Below are positions 19,193-28,900 of a stretch of DNA of 64,000 nt, piece after piece. The notes below the pieces were generated by a model that worked only from the letters and a program-made list of their open reading frames with translations, searched no databases and had not been told where the DNA came from. Within the stretch, counting starts at the first letter, position 1, and the number at the start of each line of letters is the position of its first letter. The translations under genes were made by a program, and so were the position numbers. The stretch is from DATLWN01 sp963764315 (GTDB lineage Bacteria; Pseudomonadota; Zetaproteobacteria; Mariprofundales; Mariprofundaceae), in assembly GCA_963764315.1 (NCBI GenBank), contig CAVXSB010000006.1:1-64000 (forward strand). The letters are read 5' to 3'.

Positions 19193-19627
19193 TTATTTGC
19201 TGGTGATGGCGTATTTGCTTCCCGATCGGTCCCGGCAGGTGCCGACCACTGTCGATCCCTGATAGTTGTAGCGACAGTCCAGCATATCGCCGTCCTTGGC
19301 GATCAGCATGGCCCGGCCGCGATTGCCGGGGTTGTAGGTCTGGACGGTACCGAAGCCGGGGTACATGAACGGCCCGTACCCGTACATGAAGGGGCCGTAT
19401 CCATACATATACGGGCCGAAGCTGGTGACGAAGCCGCTGGAGGACGAGGCGTTGTCGACGTAATGGCCGCGGTAGGCCTTGCCGGCGATCGTCACCTGCA
19501 TCAATGCGTGGTCGGAATCGATGTGTACGGGCCATTGCCGGCCGCCGGGGTCGGTGATGACAAGGTGCTCGGTGGCGCAGGCGCTGAGCACCGCGGCGGC
19601 AAGGATCATCAACGCAAGCCGTTTCAT
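19193..19627 (-). CDS. Small Tyr/Gly-rich outer-membrane-type lipoprotein
   Basis: 144 residues. Lipobox in MKRLALMILAAAVLSAC; mature part has a beta-rich domain interrupted at about residues 71-93 by a repeat of GPYMYGY/GPFMYGY/GPFMYPGF. Such Tyr-Gly-Pro insertions look like flexible surface loops. An AAGGAGG site sits 5-6 bases before the ATG. It converges with the DUF4010 gene with a 6-base gap. No family is recognised. Confidence 0.78.
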   Translation of the reverse strand: MKRLALMILAAAVLSACATEHLVITDPGGRQWPVHIDSDHALMQVTIAGKAYRGHYVDNASSSSGFVTSFGPYMYGYGPFMYGYGPFMYPGFGTVQTYNPGNRGRAMLIAKDGDMLDCRYNYQGSTVVGTCRDRSGSKYAITSK

Positions 19628-19858
19628 CGCCTTCCTCCTTGATCGTACGGCGCCCCTATTCTACCCATGACAGGCGAGGGTGCGGCGGTATTGAGCGCGC
19701 GAAGCGGGCGCATTCTGCACGTTGCATTTCGAGGGGGCAGGGCCTAATTGGTCTTGTGGTGCGATAGGTGTGCAAGGTGGACTATAGTGAACGCTGGGAT
19801 GGCCTGTTGCGATGCGTCCGTTGCATGCCCCATCACTGATGTATCCGGGGAGGTTGCC

Positions 19859-20443
19859 ATGAGCAAGGCCTTGATCCGTTTTTCCATTCCATTCCTCGCC
19901 ATTGGCATGCTGCTCTCCGGTCTGCCCGCCCAGGCGCATGCGGAGTCAGCGGCGGCCAAGCGCAAGGAAATCCTGCACATGCGCAGCCAGACGCTAGCGA
20001 AGCTGTACAAGATCCATCCCGCAGCCCGGGCCGAGATCCGCCGGGCGGCGGGTTATGCCGTGTTCAGCAATGTCGGCGTCAACCTGATCCTGCTGTCCGC
20101 CGGCGGCGGCACGGGCGTGGCGCACGACAACCGCACGGGCAGGAATATTTACATGAAGATGGTGTCCGGCGGCTTCGGACTGGGGCTGGGCGTCAAGGAT
20201 TTCCGAGGCGTGTTCGTGTTCCATACCCGCAAGGCGTTCATGAATTTTATCGACAGCGGCTGGGAGGCCAGCGCCCAGGCGGATGCCGCCGCCAAGTCGG
20301 GCAACAAGGGCGGTGCGGCGGCTGGTGCCATTACGGTTGCCCCGAACGTCGATCTCTACCAGATCACCGAGAACGGCCTGGCACTGCAGGCCACGATTCA
20401 GGGCACCAAGTACTACAAGGATGATGCGCTGAACGGGAAATAG
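19859..20443 (+). CDS. Ysc84/YSC84 lipid-binding-domain protein, secreted
   Basis: 194 residues with a signal peptide (FSIPFLAIGMLLSGLPAQAHA) and a YSC84-type domain: AAGYAVFSNVGVNLILLSAGGGTGVAHD, GFGLGLGVKDFRGVFVF, ending ALQATIQGTKYYKDDALN. In eukaryotes this domain binds phosphoinositides; the bacterial secreted forms have no defined role. Start at 19859 has GGGGAGG upstream. It ends just before a hairpin shared with the converging tRNA gene. Confidence 0.82.
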   Translation: MSKALIRFSIPFLAIGMLLSGLPAQAHAESAAAKRKEILHMRSQTLAKLYKIHPAARAEIRRAAGYAVFSNVGVNLILLSAGGGTGVAHDNRTGRNIYMKMVSGGFGLGLGVKDFRGVFVFHTRKAFMNFIDSGWEASAQADAAAKSGNKGGAAAGAITVAPNVDLYQITENGLALQATIQGTKYYKDDALNGK

Positions 20444-20476
20444 ATCGCTAGTCCGGTGCTCGGGCCGGAAACGGAA

Positions 20477-20500
20477 AAGGGCCTACTCGCGTAGGCCCTT
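20477..20500 (-). terminator. Terminator between Ysc84 gene and tRNA-Thr
   Basis: AAGGGCCTAC (20477-20486), a TCGC loop, and GTAGGCCCTT (20491-20500) form a 10-bp stem. Read on the minus strand it runs into TTTTCC, so it most likely terminates the tRNA transcript; it could also act on the plus-strand gene. Confidence 0.85.
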
Positions 20501-20508
20501 GGTGTTTG

Positions 20509-20584
20509 TGGAGCCGATGAGCGGACTCGAACCGCTGACCTGCTCATTACGAGTGAGCTGCTCTACCAGCTGAGCTACATCGGC
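20509..20584 (-). tRNA. tRNA-Thr (anticodon CGT)
   Basis: 76 bases including an encoded CCA. Acceptor stem GCCGATG pairs with CATCGGC; D-loop AGCTCAGCTGGTAGAGC and T-loop GGTTCGAGTCC are canonical. The anticodon loop CTCGTAA gives CGT, reading ACG threonine codons. It closely resembles the E. coli tRNA-Thr(CGT). A rho-independent terminator follows on the same strand. Confidence 0.96.
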
Positions 20585-20634
20585 CTGCATGCGCAGGGGC
20601 GGCATCATACCAGCGCCATATCGAAATGGAACAC

Positions 20635-21357
20635 TCAGCCCCACAGGGCTTGCAGCGCCGCGCTCAGGGCAGGGGCGGCGGTCTCGGTGCGCAGGATACG
20701 GCTGCCGAACTGCAGGGGGGAAAAGCCGAGCGCGGTGAGGGTTTCCAGATCGCGCGTACTCCATCCGCCCTCGGGCCCGACGGCGAGGCTGACCTCGGTG
20801 GCCGTGGCGAGCCCGGCGCGTACGGCCGGCCAGTGGGTCCGGCCCTGCGGATGCAGGGCATAGGCGGTGCCGCGGGCGGCGATCTCGGGCAGGGCGTCGA
20901 CCCAGCGTACATCCGGCACCATGGTGCGCCCGCTCTGCTCGGCGGCCTCGACGATGATGCGCTGCCAGCGCGTGAGGCGGGCGTCGCGCTTGCTGGCATC
21001 GAGCCGGAAGGCGGCGCGCTCGCTGGCACAGATCTGGAAGCTGGCGGCGCCGAGCTCGGTGCATTTCTGCAGCACCGTTTCGATTTTCTCGCTGCGGTTG
21101 GCGGCCTGCACGATATGGATGCGGCAGGGCAGTTCCCGGTCGACGGCATCGAAGGCTTCGGGCTCGCAGCATGCGCGGCGGCGTTCCAGCGCCGTGACGC
21201 GCGCCGGATATTCGCCGCCTCGCCCATTGAACAGGATGACGGCGTCGTCGCATTTGAGGCGCATGACCTGGCGCAGGTAATGCGCCTGCTCTTCCGGCAG
21301 TTCCACCGCCCTTCCCGGCGCCAGGTCCGCATCGATGTACAGGCGGCTGATCGGCAT
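20635..21357 (-). CDS. rsmE: 16S rRNA (uracil1498-N3)-methyltransferase RsmE
   Basis: 240 residues of the SPOUT superfamily. N-terminal PUA-like part (ISRLYIDADLAPGRAVELPEEQAHYLRQVMR) followed by the knot domain with KIETVLQKCTELG, VGPEGGWS and the final LRTETAAPALSAAL. It adds N3-methyl to U1498 of 16S rRNA using SAM. Start at 21357 (MPISRLYI) gives standard length; the open frame continues further upstream. It is divergent from ubiC by 82 bases. Confidence 0.94.
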   Translation of the reverse strand: MPISRLYIDADLAPGRAVELPEEQAHYLRQVMRLKCDDAVILFNGRGGEYPARVTALERRRACCEPEAFDAVDRELPCRIHIVQAANRSEKIETVLQKCTELGAASFQICASERAAFRLDASKRDARLTRWQRIIVEAAEQSGRTMVPDVRWVDALPEIAARGTAYALHPQGRTHWPAVRAGLATATEVSLAVGPEGGWSTRDLETLTALGFSPLQFGSRILRTETAAPALSAALQALWG

Positions 21358-21439
21358 GGGGCGATTGGGCCGTAAATCGGCGCCGCAGGCAAGCGCGGAT
21401 GCGCCTTGACCCGGGACGGGCAATGCCCAAGATGCGGCC

Positions 21440-21985
21440 ATGGTCGTTCTGCCGCAGTCCCCCGATGTCTACGAATGGGTCCCGGCGCGCCAGTGGCGCG
21501 GCGAGGGCCTGGGGACCGAGATGCCGATGGTGTTGACGGTGACCAGCTCGCTGACTCGCTTTATCGAGCGTCGCTACGGCCTGCGCCTGGAGTTGAAGCT
21601 GCACGACCAGTTCGTCGACCGCTTGAACCCCTACGAGGCCAAGCTTCTCGGGGCTGGCCCCGGCGACACCTGCCTCAGGCGCACGGTGTCGCTGCTCAAT
21701 CGCAAGTCGGTGATGTTCGATGCCGAATCGGTGTTGCCGCTGGCCGGCCTGCCGGCGGATCTGATGGCCGAGCTCGAGGCCGGTCGTCAGCCCCTGGCCA
21801 ACCTGTTGCTCGAGCGCGGGCTGTCGCTGGCGCGCTCGGACCTATGCGTCGGCAAGCATGCCTCGGAGCGCGGTGAAGTGCTTTGGGCCAGACGCTCGGT
21901 ACTACGCTCCGACTCCGGCACCCGGGCGCTGGTCAGCGAATACTTCCACCCGGAGATTTGGACGCGTATCGGGCGCCGCTACTGA
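21440..21985 (+). CDS. ubiC: Chorismate--pyruvate lyase (UbiC-like)
   Basis: 181 residues. The order of motifs fits chorismate lyase: an early SLTRFIERRYGLRLELKLHDQF, a middle FDAESVLPLAGLPADL, then RQPLANLLLERG and WARRSVLRSDSGTRALVSEYFHPEIW. It would produce 4-hydroxybenzoate, the first ubiquinone head-group precursor, in keeping with the aerobic electron chain encoded downstream. No ubiA follows. Identity is by family pattern and is a little less certain than for the housekeeping genes. Confidence 0.78.
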   Translation: MVVLPQSPDVYEWVPARQWRGEGLGTEMPMVLTVTSSLTRFIERRYGLRLELKLHDQFVDRLNPYEAKLLGAGPGDTCLRRTVSLLNRKSVMFDAESVLPLAGLPADLMAELEAGRQPLANLLLERGLSLARSDLCVGKHASERGEVLWARRSVLRSDSGTRALVSEYFHPEIWTRIGRRY

Positions 21986-22172
21986 CCATTCTTTTCCCCT
22001 CATGGGCGGTGCCCTGGGGCATCCGAAACGCTCTCGGTAGGTGGCTTCTTCATGGTGCTGCCATGCCTTCGCGCCGGTACGTGCGGCGCTCCGAAATGGT
22101 GATGCCGCCCATGGATTCGGGTTGCGCCCCTTCAGGGATGACATATATCCGTGTTGGAAATACGGTTTCGGT

Positions 22173-24257
22173 ATGAAGGCACGACGCTTAAAGGCTTCGT
22201 TGGGGGACAAGGGCCTGCTTGTCATTCTTTTCGCCGGTGTTGCAGCGCTGGCCGCGATGTCCTGGATCTATTACGGCACCCAACACAATACCCCGCTTTC
22301 CGGGGTGTTCGCATTTCTGGCATCGATGCTTGCATGCATGTTGTTTATTCAGTGGTGGGTGTCCCGGATTGGATGCCGCCGGAATACATCCGATCGTCTG
22401 TTTGAAACGTTCCAGGATGTGTATTTTCGTACAGACAGCGAGGGCGCAGTAGCGGAGATCAGCCCTTCCGTCACAGGTCTTTTCGGCTACCGGCCCGACG
22501 AGGTGATTGGGAATCTCGTCTCAACTTTCTGGTCCGCGGATCATTACGACGAGGTGAAAAAGGTATTCGACACCATCATGCAAGGCGGGCTGATCAGAAA
22601 CGAGGAAATTGTTCTTATGCACAAGGATGGGTATCCGATCTTTGTCTCTCTAAGTGCCCAGAGTATGTCCGATGGCGGTTCCGAAGGGCTGATGCGCGAC
22701 ATGACCGAACGCAAGCGGGTCGATATGCCGTTGGCCGAAGCGAACGACGAGCTGCAGTCGCTCTTCGACAATATGCGCGATGTCGTCTACCGGGCTGATG
22801 CCGAGGACTACATACGGTTCGTCACCCCTTCCGTGGAGACGATGTTTGGCTATCGGCCGGATGAGGTGCTGGGCAAGCCCGGACAAGGATTCTGGCATCC
22901 CCAGTGGGATAACGGGGATCGGGTCGTGCAGCATTTGGTCGAGCAGGGTTACGTGGAGGACGAGGAAGGGGTCATGCTGCACCGCGATGGCCATGAGATT
23001 TACTGCTCCGTGAGCGCAAGGCGATTGCCGGATGGCAGTATCGAGGGGGTATTCCGGGATATCGGTGCACGCAAACGGGCTGAGGCATCAATGCTTCGGG
23101 CCAAGGAAGAGGCGGAGGCGGCCAATGCGGACAAATCGCGGTTCCTGGCTGCGGCCAGCCACGACCTTCGCCAGCCTTTGCATGCGCTGAACCTGTATCT
23201 GGATGCCGCGCTCTGTGAAACGGATGAGGCGGTGCGCAAGGGCCTGCTGGAACGTGTGCGTGTGGCCAGCCATGACCTGGGTGAACTGCTCGGTGTCTTG
23301 CTCGACATCTCCCGTCTGGATGCGCAAACGATGCCGCCCGAATGCACCGCGATGGCCTTGGGGCCGCTGATGAACGGGCTGGTGGCGGAATTCCGGCCGC
23401 AGGCGGAGGCGAAAGGCATCGCACTGCGCACACGGGGTTGCGACCGCGCGGCGGTGCGGTCCGATCCGGTTCTGCTCGGGCGCATACTGCGCAACCTTCT
23501 CAGCAATGCCGTGCGCTACACCGAACGGGGAGGTGTGTTGCTCGCCTGCCGTCGGGTCGGGGGGATATTGCGCATCGGCGTATGGGATACGGGCCTGGGC
23601 ATTGCCGAGGATGAGCAGGATCGCGTGTTCATGGAATTCTATCAGTTGCACAACCCCGAACGGGATCGCGAGAAGGGCCTGGGTTTGGGCCTGAGTATCG
23701 TGCAACGTCTTTCCGCCCTGTTGGGGCATCCTGTGCGGGTGCGCTCCCGTCCGGGGCGGGGTTCCTGTTTCTCCATCGATCTCCCCTTATGCGGCGAGAT
23801 CGAGGAGGATCACGATGAGGGGACGCCGCAAGGGGTCACAACCAAGCTGTCGGGCCGGTTTGTGCTGGTGGTGGATGACGATGTCGCCATCCTGGATGCG
23901 ATGCGACTATGGCTTCGGCGGTGGGGTTGCGAAGGGCTGCTGGTGGAGAGCGGCGCGGCCCTGCTGGGGGAGTTGTCCCGTTATGCGTATCCGGTACCGG
24001 ATGCCATCATCGTGGATTATCGCTTGCGGGATCACTGTACGGGGCTGGATGTGGTGCGGGATGCGCGGGCGCATTTCGGCACGGAGATCCCGGCCATTGT
24101 CATCAGCGGCGATACCGGTATCGCCGGGGTGATTGCACAGGCCGGCTGCCGGTATCTGGCCAAGCCGGCGCAGGAACGTGATATCCTGGCCATGCTGGCG
24201 GAGTCTGTATTCGTTGCCCCTAAACCTTCCCCAGGCCAAGCATCGCGCGTGCCTTGA
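22173..24257 (+). CDS. Membrane PAS hybrid sensor histidine kinase with receiver domain
   Basis: 694 residues: two N-terminal membrane helices (VILFAGVAALAAMSWIYY, VFAFLASMLACMLFIQWWV), two PAS domains (SPSVTGLFGYRPDEVIGN and SPSVETMFGYRPDEVLGK mark each), HisKA with phospho-acceptor His330 in AASHDLRQPLHAL, HATPase motifs NLLSNAVRYT, DTGLGIAE and GLGLGLSIV, and a C-terminal receiver with Asp615 in IIVDYRL. The second and first PAS look like an internal duplication. Its end overlaps by 38 bases the end of a NarL-type regulator gene on the other strand, its likely partner. Confidence 0.93.
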   Translation: MKARRLKASLGDKGLLVILFAGVAALAAMSWIYYGTQHNTPLSGVFAFLASMLACMLFIQWWVSRIGCRRNTSDRLFETFQDVYFRTDSEGAVAEISPSVTGLFGYRPDEVIGNLVSTFWSADHYDEVKKVFDTIMQGGLIRNEEIVLMHKDGYPIFVSLSAQSMSDGGSEGLMRDMTERKRVDMPLAEANDELQSLFDNMRDVVYRADAEDYIRFVTPSVETMFGYRPDEVLGKPGQGFWHPQWDNGDRVVQHLVEQGYVEDEEGVMLHRDGHEIYCSVSARRLPDGSIEGVFRDIGARKRAEASMLRAKEEAEAANADKSRFLAAASHDLRQPLHALNLYLDAALCETDEAVRKGLLERVRVASHDLGELLGVLLDISRLDAQTMPPECTAMALGPLMNGLVAEFRPQAEAKGIALRTRGCDRAAVRSDPVLLGRILRNLLSNAVRYTERGGVLLACRRVGGILRIGVWDTGLGIAEDEQDRVFMEFYQLHNPERDREKGLGLGLSIVQRLSALLGHPVRVRSRPGRGSCFSIDLPLCGEIEEDHDEGTPQGVTTKLSGRFVLVVDDDVAILDAMRLWLRRWGCEGLLVESGAALLGELSRYAYPVPDAIIVDYRLRDHCTGLDVVRDARAHFGTEIPAIVISGDTGIAGVIAQAGCRYLAKPAQERDILAMLAESVFVAPKPSPGQASRVP

Positions 24258-24846
24258 TGCCGGCCTGGGCGCGATTATCCACATCGAGATCGCGCAGAAT
24301 TTCGCTCACGTATTGCCGGACCGTTCCCTCGGTCAGATGCAGGCGTTCGGCGATCGTTCTGTTGGAGAGGCCTTCGGCCAGCAGGGACAGCAGCTCGGTC
24401 TTCTTGCGGCTGAAGTCCGGCAAGGGGCTGGCCTGGATCGCTTCCACGGGGATAAAGCTGCCTCCCGCCAGCACTTGGCGGATGGCGCTCAGGATCACCT
24501 CGCCGCTGGTGGATTTCGGCACGTAGCCTGCCGCGCCGGCATTGAGGCATGTACGCATGGCCATGCCGTTTTCCTCGGCGGAGACGATGACGATGGGCGT
24601 GCCGGGGATCTGTGCGCCTATCCGGCGGATGCTATCCGCGCCTTGCATGCCCGGCATGTCGAGATCGAGCAGGATCAGATCGTATCCCCTCCTTTCCACT
24701 GCCTCCAGGACCTCCTCCACCGAGCCGGCCGTCCGGATCGAAACATCGTCCCCCAGTTTTCTTAGCCATACGCCCATGCCGTCCCGGAAGAGGCTGTGAT
24801 CATCCGCCAGCAGAATATGGATATCGATGAGCCCCCTCCCGCGCAC
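24220..24846 (-). CDS. NarL/FixJ-family response regulator
   Basis: About 208 residues. Receiver domain with acidic pair in ILLADDH and phospho-acceptor Asp61 in LILLDLDMPG, Lys in YVPKSTSG; C-terminal LuxR-type helix-turn-helix (LLSLLAEGLSNRTIAERLHLTEGTVRQYVSEI). The start is uncertain: GTG at 24846 is used, but a strong GGGAGGGGG lies just downstream of it, followed only by CTC, ATC and ATT codons, so a rare start there is conceivable. It converges with the hybrid kinase and is divergent from tpsA1, making it a candidate regulator of the TPS locus. Confidence 0.88.
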   Translation of the reverse strand: MRGRGLIDIHILLADDHSLFRDGMGVWLRKLGDDVSIRTAGSVEEVLEAVERRGYDLILLDLDMPGMQGADSIRRIGAQIPGTPIVIVSAEENGMAMRTCLNAGAAGYVPKSTSGEVILSAIRQVLAGGSFIPVEAIQASPLPDFSRKKTELLSLLAEGLSNRTIAERLHLTEGTVRQYVSEILRDLDVDNRAQAGIKARAMLGLGKV

Positions 24847-24894
24847 TCGCCCGCGCCGAACGAGGCTACACCTCGCGCGCGCATTCGTACTACT

Positions 24895-24928
24895 CGCATT
24901 TGTGAGTCTGGATTGATCGCAAATGTGA
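24895..24928. promoter_or_regulatory. Direct repeats in the promoter region of tpsA1
   Basis: CGCATTTGTGA (24895-24905) and CGCAAATGTGA (24918-24928) are direct repeats 23 bases apart, about two helical turns, in the 162-base region between the response regulator and tpsA1. A weaker third copy (CGCATTCGTA) starts near 24880. They could bind the adjacent NarL-type or the LuxR-type regulator. Confidence 0.4.
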
Positions 24929-25008
24929 ATTCTTTGTCGCTTCCCACTTAAGTATGTTCCAAATCGATTCCGTCGGCGTTTTGCACAGCGGGTCGGGCTG
25001 GGGGGAGC

Positions 25009-25947
25009 ATGAAGGACTGCGCCGCACATAATCGCATCTACCGCGTGGTCTGGAACCGCGCGCGCCATGTCTGGATGGTGGTCGGCGAGCTGGCGACGGG
25101 CCTGGGCAAGGGCACCGGGCGGCGCAAACATTCGCTCCGGGGCCTGTTGCTGCTGATCCCGCTGGCGCTCTTCTCCCCGGCGGCCATGGCCGCACCGACC
25201 GGCGGGCAGGTCACCTCAGGCGCAGGCTCCATCTCCCAATCCGGCGCTACCACCACCATCCACCAGTCCAGCCAGAACCTGTCCTTGAGTTGGAAGAGCT
25301 TCAATGTCGCCTCTTCCGAGACGGTGAACTTCGCCCAGCCGAACAGTTCGGCGGTGGCGGTAAACCGCATCTACGACACCAACGGCAGCCGGATCATGGG
25401 TCATCTGAACGCCAACGGTCAGATCTACCTGATCAACCCGAACGGCATCCTGTTCGGTGCCTCGGCGCAGGTGAACGTCGGGGGCTTGGTGGCCTCCACC
25501 CTGGATACGGCGAACGGCACGACCTTCGCGGGCTCCGGCACGGGTTCCATCGTCAATGAGGGCACGATCAACGCCTCCCACTACGTGGCCCTGCTCGGCA
25601 ACTCGGTGACGAACAGCGGCGTCATCATCGCAAGGCTCGGGACCGTCGCCATGGGTGCGGGCAATAATGTGAGCCTGAGCTTCTCCGGCAACAGCCTCGT
25701 CAAGTTGCAGGTGAGCCAGAGCGTGGTGGATTCGCTGGTGGCCAACCACGGCCTGATCAAGGCGGACGGTGGCATGGTGATTATGAACGCCGGCGCTCGG
25801 GACACGCTGCTGGCCAGCGTGGTCAACAACGACGGCGTCGTGCAGGCGCAGACCGTCAGCAACACAGGGCGGCACCATCACCCTGCTCGGCGGCATGAAT
25901 GCGGGCACGGTCAACGTCGGCGGCATCCTGGATGCCAGTGCTCCTGA
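25009..25947 (+). CDS. TpsA1 two-partner secretion exoprotein, N-terminal segment (frameshifted)
   Basis: First 312 codons of a filamentous-haemagglutinin-like exoprotein. Residues 1-61 form an extended signal peptide region (YRVVWNRARHVWMVVGELATG) and a normal signal ending AMA. The TPS secretion domain follows, with NPNGILFG at 143-150 and SLVKLQVSQ. The frame breaks at GGG 25867-25869; the last ~25 residues (RHHHPARRHE onward) are out of frame. Repairing three indels (extra base at 25867-25869, extra C at 25943-25944, missing G near 25988) joins it to the next segment as one protein of about 1617 residues ending at 29863. GGGGGGAG precedes the ATG. Confidence 0.85.
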   Translation: MKDCAAHNRIYRVVWNRARHVWMVVGELATGLGKGTGRRKHSLRGLLLLIPLALFSPAAMAAPTGGQVTSGAGSISQSGATTTIHQSSQNLSLSWKSFNVASSETVNFAQPNSSAVAVNRIYDTNGSRIMGHLNANGQIYLINPNGILFGASAQVNVGGLVASTLDTANGTTFAGSGTGSIVNEGTINASHYVALLGNSVTNSGVIIARLGTVAMGAGNNVSLSFSGNSLVKLQVSQSVVDSLVANHGLIKADGGMVIMNAGARDTLLASVVNNDGVVQAQTVSNTGRHHHPARRHECGHGQRRRHPGCQCS

Positions 25948-28900
25948 ACGGTGGCAACGGCGGCTTCATCGAGACCAGCGCGCGCACGTGCACATCGCCA
26001 GCAACGCGAAGATCACCACCAAGGCCGCGAGCGGGCCGAACGGCATCTGGCTGATCGATCCGGTGGATTTCACCATCGCGGCCTCCGGCGGCGACATCAC
26101 CGGTGCGCAACTTGCCACGGATCTGACGGCTGCCAGTGTCACCATCCAGACCGCGACCGGCACCTCGACCGCCACCAATCTGTACGGCAGTGCGGGCACG
26201 GCGGGCGACATCAACGTCAACGACACGGTGTCGTGGGGCGCAAACACGCTGACGCTGAAGGCCTCGAACAACATCAACATCAACGCGCCGATGAACGCTA
26301 CCGGCACGGCGGGGTTGGCGCTGAAGTTCGGCCAGGCCTCGACGAACGGGGGCAGCAGCACCTATAACGTCAACGCGCCGGTGAATCTTGCCTCGGGCAC
26401 CAGCTTCAGCACGCAGCTCGGCAGCACCGGCACCACGATCACCTGGACCGTCATCACCACGCTCGGCGCGCAGGGCGATGCGACGGTGGCGCCGACCACA
26501 ATGTCGCTGCAGGGGGTGAACACGGGCCTAACCGGCCATTACGTGCTGGGCGCCGACATCAATGCCTCGGGCACGAGCAGTTGGAACGCCGGCGCGGGCT
26601 TCACGCCGATCGGAAGCTCTACGAACACCGCGTTCGCGGGCGTGTTCGACGGCCTGGGTCACACCATCACGGGCCTCTACATCAACCGGCCCAGCACGAG
26701 CAACGTCGGCCTGTTCGGCGTTGTGAATGGCGGCACGGTGCGCAACGTCGGGCTGGTGGGCGGCAGTGTCACGGGCTCCATGCGCGTCGGCGGGCTGGCG
26801 GGGGTCAACTCCAACAGCAGCACAATCAGCAACGCCTACGCCAGCAGCAGCGTCACGGGCTACTTCGTCGCCGGCGGGCTGGTGGGGTACAACACCGGCA
26901 TGATCAGCAACAGCTACGCCACCGGCAGCGTCACCAGCGCCGTCACGGGTACCAACACCGAGGTCGGCGGGCTGGTGGGGTACAACAACACCGGCGGCAG
27001 CATCAGCGACAGCTACGCCAGCGGCCGCGTCACGGGTATCGGCGCCGGCGGGCTGGTGGGACAAAATTTCGGAACCGGCATCAGCAACAGCTACTGGGAT
27101 ATCACGACGTCCGGTACGACGAGCGGTATTGGGGAAAGCACCAATGCCGGCGGCTCTCATGCAGGCATCGACGTCGGCCTTACCACCGCACAGATGAAGA
27201 GCGCCGCCAGTTTCGGCGGCTGGAATATGGCAAGCAGCGGCGGCAGTTCCGCCACATGGCGTATCTACGAGGGCCAAAGCGCCCCGCTGCTGAGGCGTTT
27301 CCTGACGCCGATCACCGTCACCGCCAACAATGCCAGCAAGACCTATGACGGGATGGCCTACAACGGCAGCGCGGGCGTGAGCTACTCCGCGACGTCCAAC
27401 GCCACCCTGCTTGGCACGGTAAGCTATAGCGCGGGGACCAACGCGGGCAGCTACACCATCACCCCCTCCGGGCTCTACTCCACCTCCAGCCAGGGCTTTG
27501 ATGTCAGCTACGCCACCGGCGCGCTGACGGTGAACAAGGCCCACCTGACGGTGACGGCCAATAACGCCAGCCGCCTCTACGGCGCCGCCAACCCGGCGCT
27601 CACCACCACGGTGAGCGGCTTCGTCAACGGCGAATCCGCGACGACCGCGGCGGGCTATACGGGAAGCGGCAGCGCCACGACCACGGCGAACGCCGCCACC
27701 AACGTCGGCGCCGCCGTGATCACCGCCGGTGCCGGAACGCTGGCCGCGAACAACTACGACTTCACCCAGCTGGTGAACGGCACGCTGACCGTGAACCCGG
27801 CGACGCTGACCTATACGGCGACGGCGGCAAGCCGGACGTATGGCGCGGGCAACCCTGCCTTCTCCGGTAGCGTGAGCGGCTTCGTCAACGGCGAGACACT
27901 GGCGACGGCGACAACGGGCAGCGCATCCTTCACCAGCGCCGCGACCACCGGTAGCGGTGTGGGCAGCTATGCCATCGATGGCTCGGGCCTGACGGCGAAC
28001 AACGGCAACTACATTTTCGCACAGGCCGCGGGCAACGCCACGGCGCTGACGGTGAACAAGGCAGCGCTGACGGTGACGGCGAGTAATGCCAGCAAGAGCT
28101 ACGGCCAGGCGCCGACGCTGACGCTGTTTACGAGCAGCGGCCTGCAGAACGGCGAGACCATCGGCAGCGTCACGGAGACGAGCGCCGGCACAGCAACGAC
28201 GGCAAGTGTGGCCGGCGGTCCGTACACGATCACGCCGAGCGCGGCCACGGGCGGCACCTTTAACCTGGGCAACTACAACATCACCTACGCCACGGGCCTG
28301 CTGACGGTGAACAAGGCCCACCTGACGGTAACGGCCGGTAACGCCAGCCGCCTCTACGGCGCCGCCAACCCGACATTCACCACCACGGTGAGCGGCTTCG
28401 TCAACGGCGAATCCGCGACGACCGCGGCGGGCTATACGGGAAGCGGCAGCGCCACGACCACGGCGAACGCCGCCACCAACGTCGGCGCCGCCGTGATCAC
28501 CGCCGGTGCCGGAACGCTGGCCGCGAACAACTACGACTTCACCCAGCTGGTGAACGGCACGCTGACCGTGAACCCGGCGACGCTGACCTATACGGCGACG
28601 GCGGCAAGCCGGACGTATGGCGCGGGCAACCCTGCCTTCTCCGGTAGCGTGAGCGGCTTCGTCAACGGCGAGACACTGGCGACGGCGACAACGGGCAGCG
28701 CATCCTTCACCAGCGCCGCGACCACCGGTAGCGGTGTGGGCAGCTATGCCATCGATGGCTCGGGCCTGACGGCGAACAACGGCAACTACATTTTCGCACA
28801 GGCCGCGGGCAACGCCACGGCGCTGACGGTGAACAAGGCAGCGCTGACGGTGACGGCGAGTAATGCCAGCAAGAGCTACGGCCAGGCGCCGACGCTGACG

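Noticed and set aside
19748..19790. TATAGT element (19783-19788) before the Ysc84 gene
   Set aside because: The closest -35-like TTGTGG is 23 bases away, too far for a confident sigma-70 promoter.
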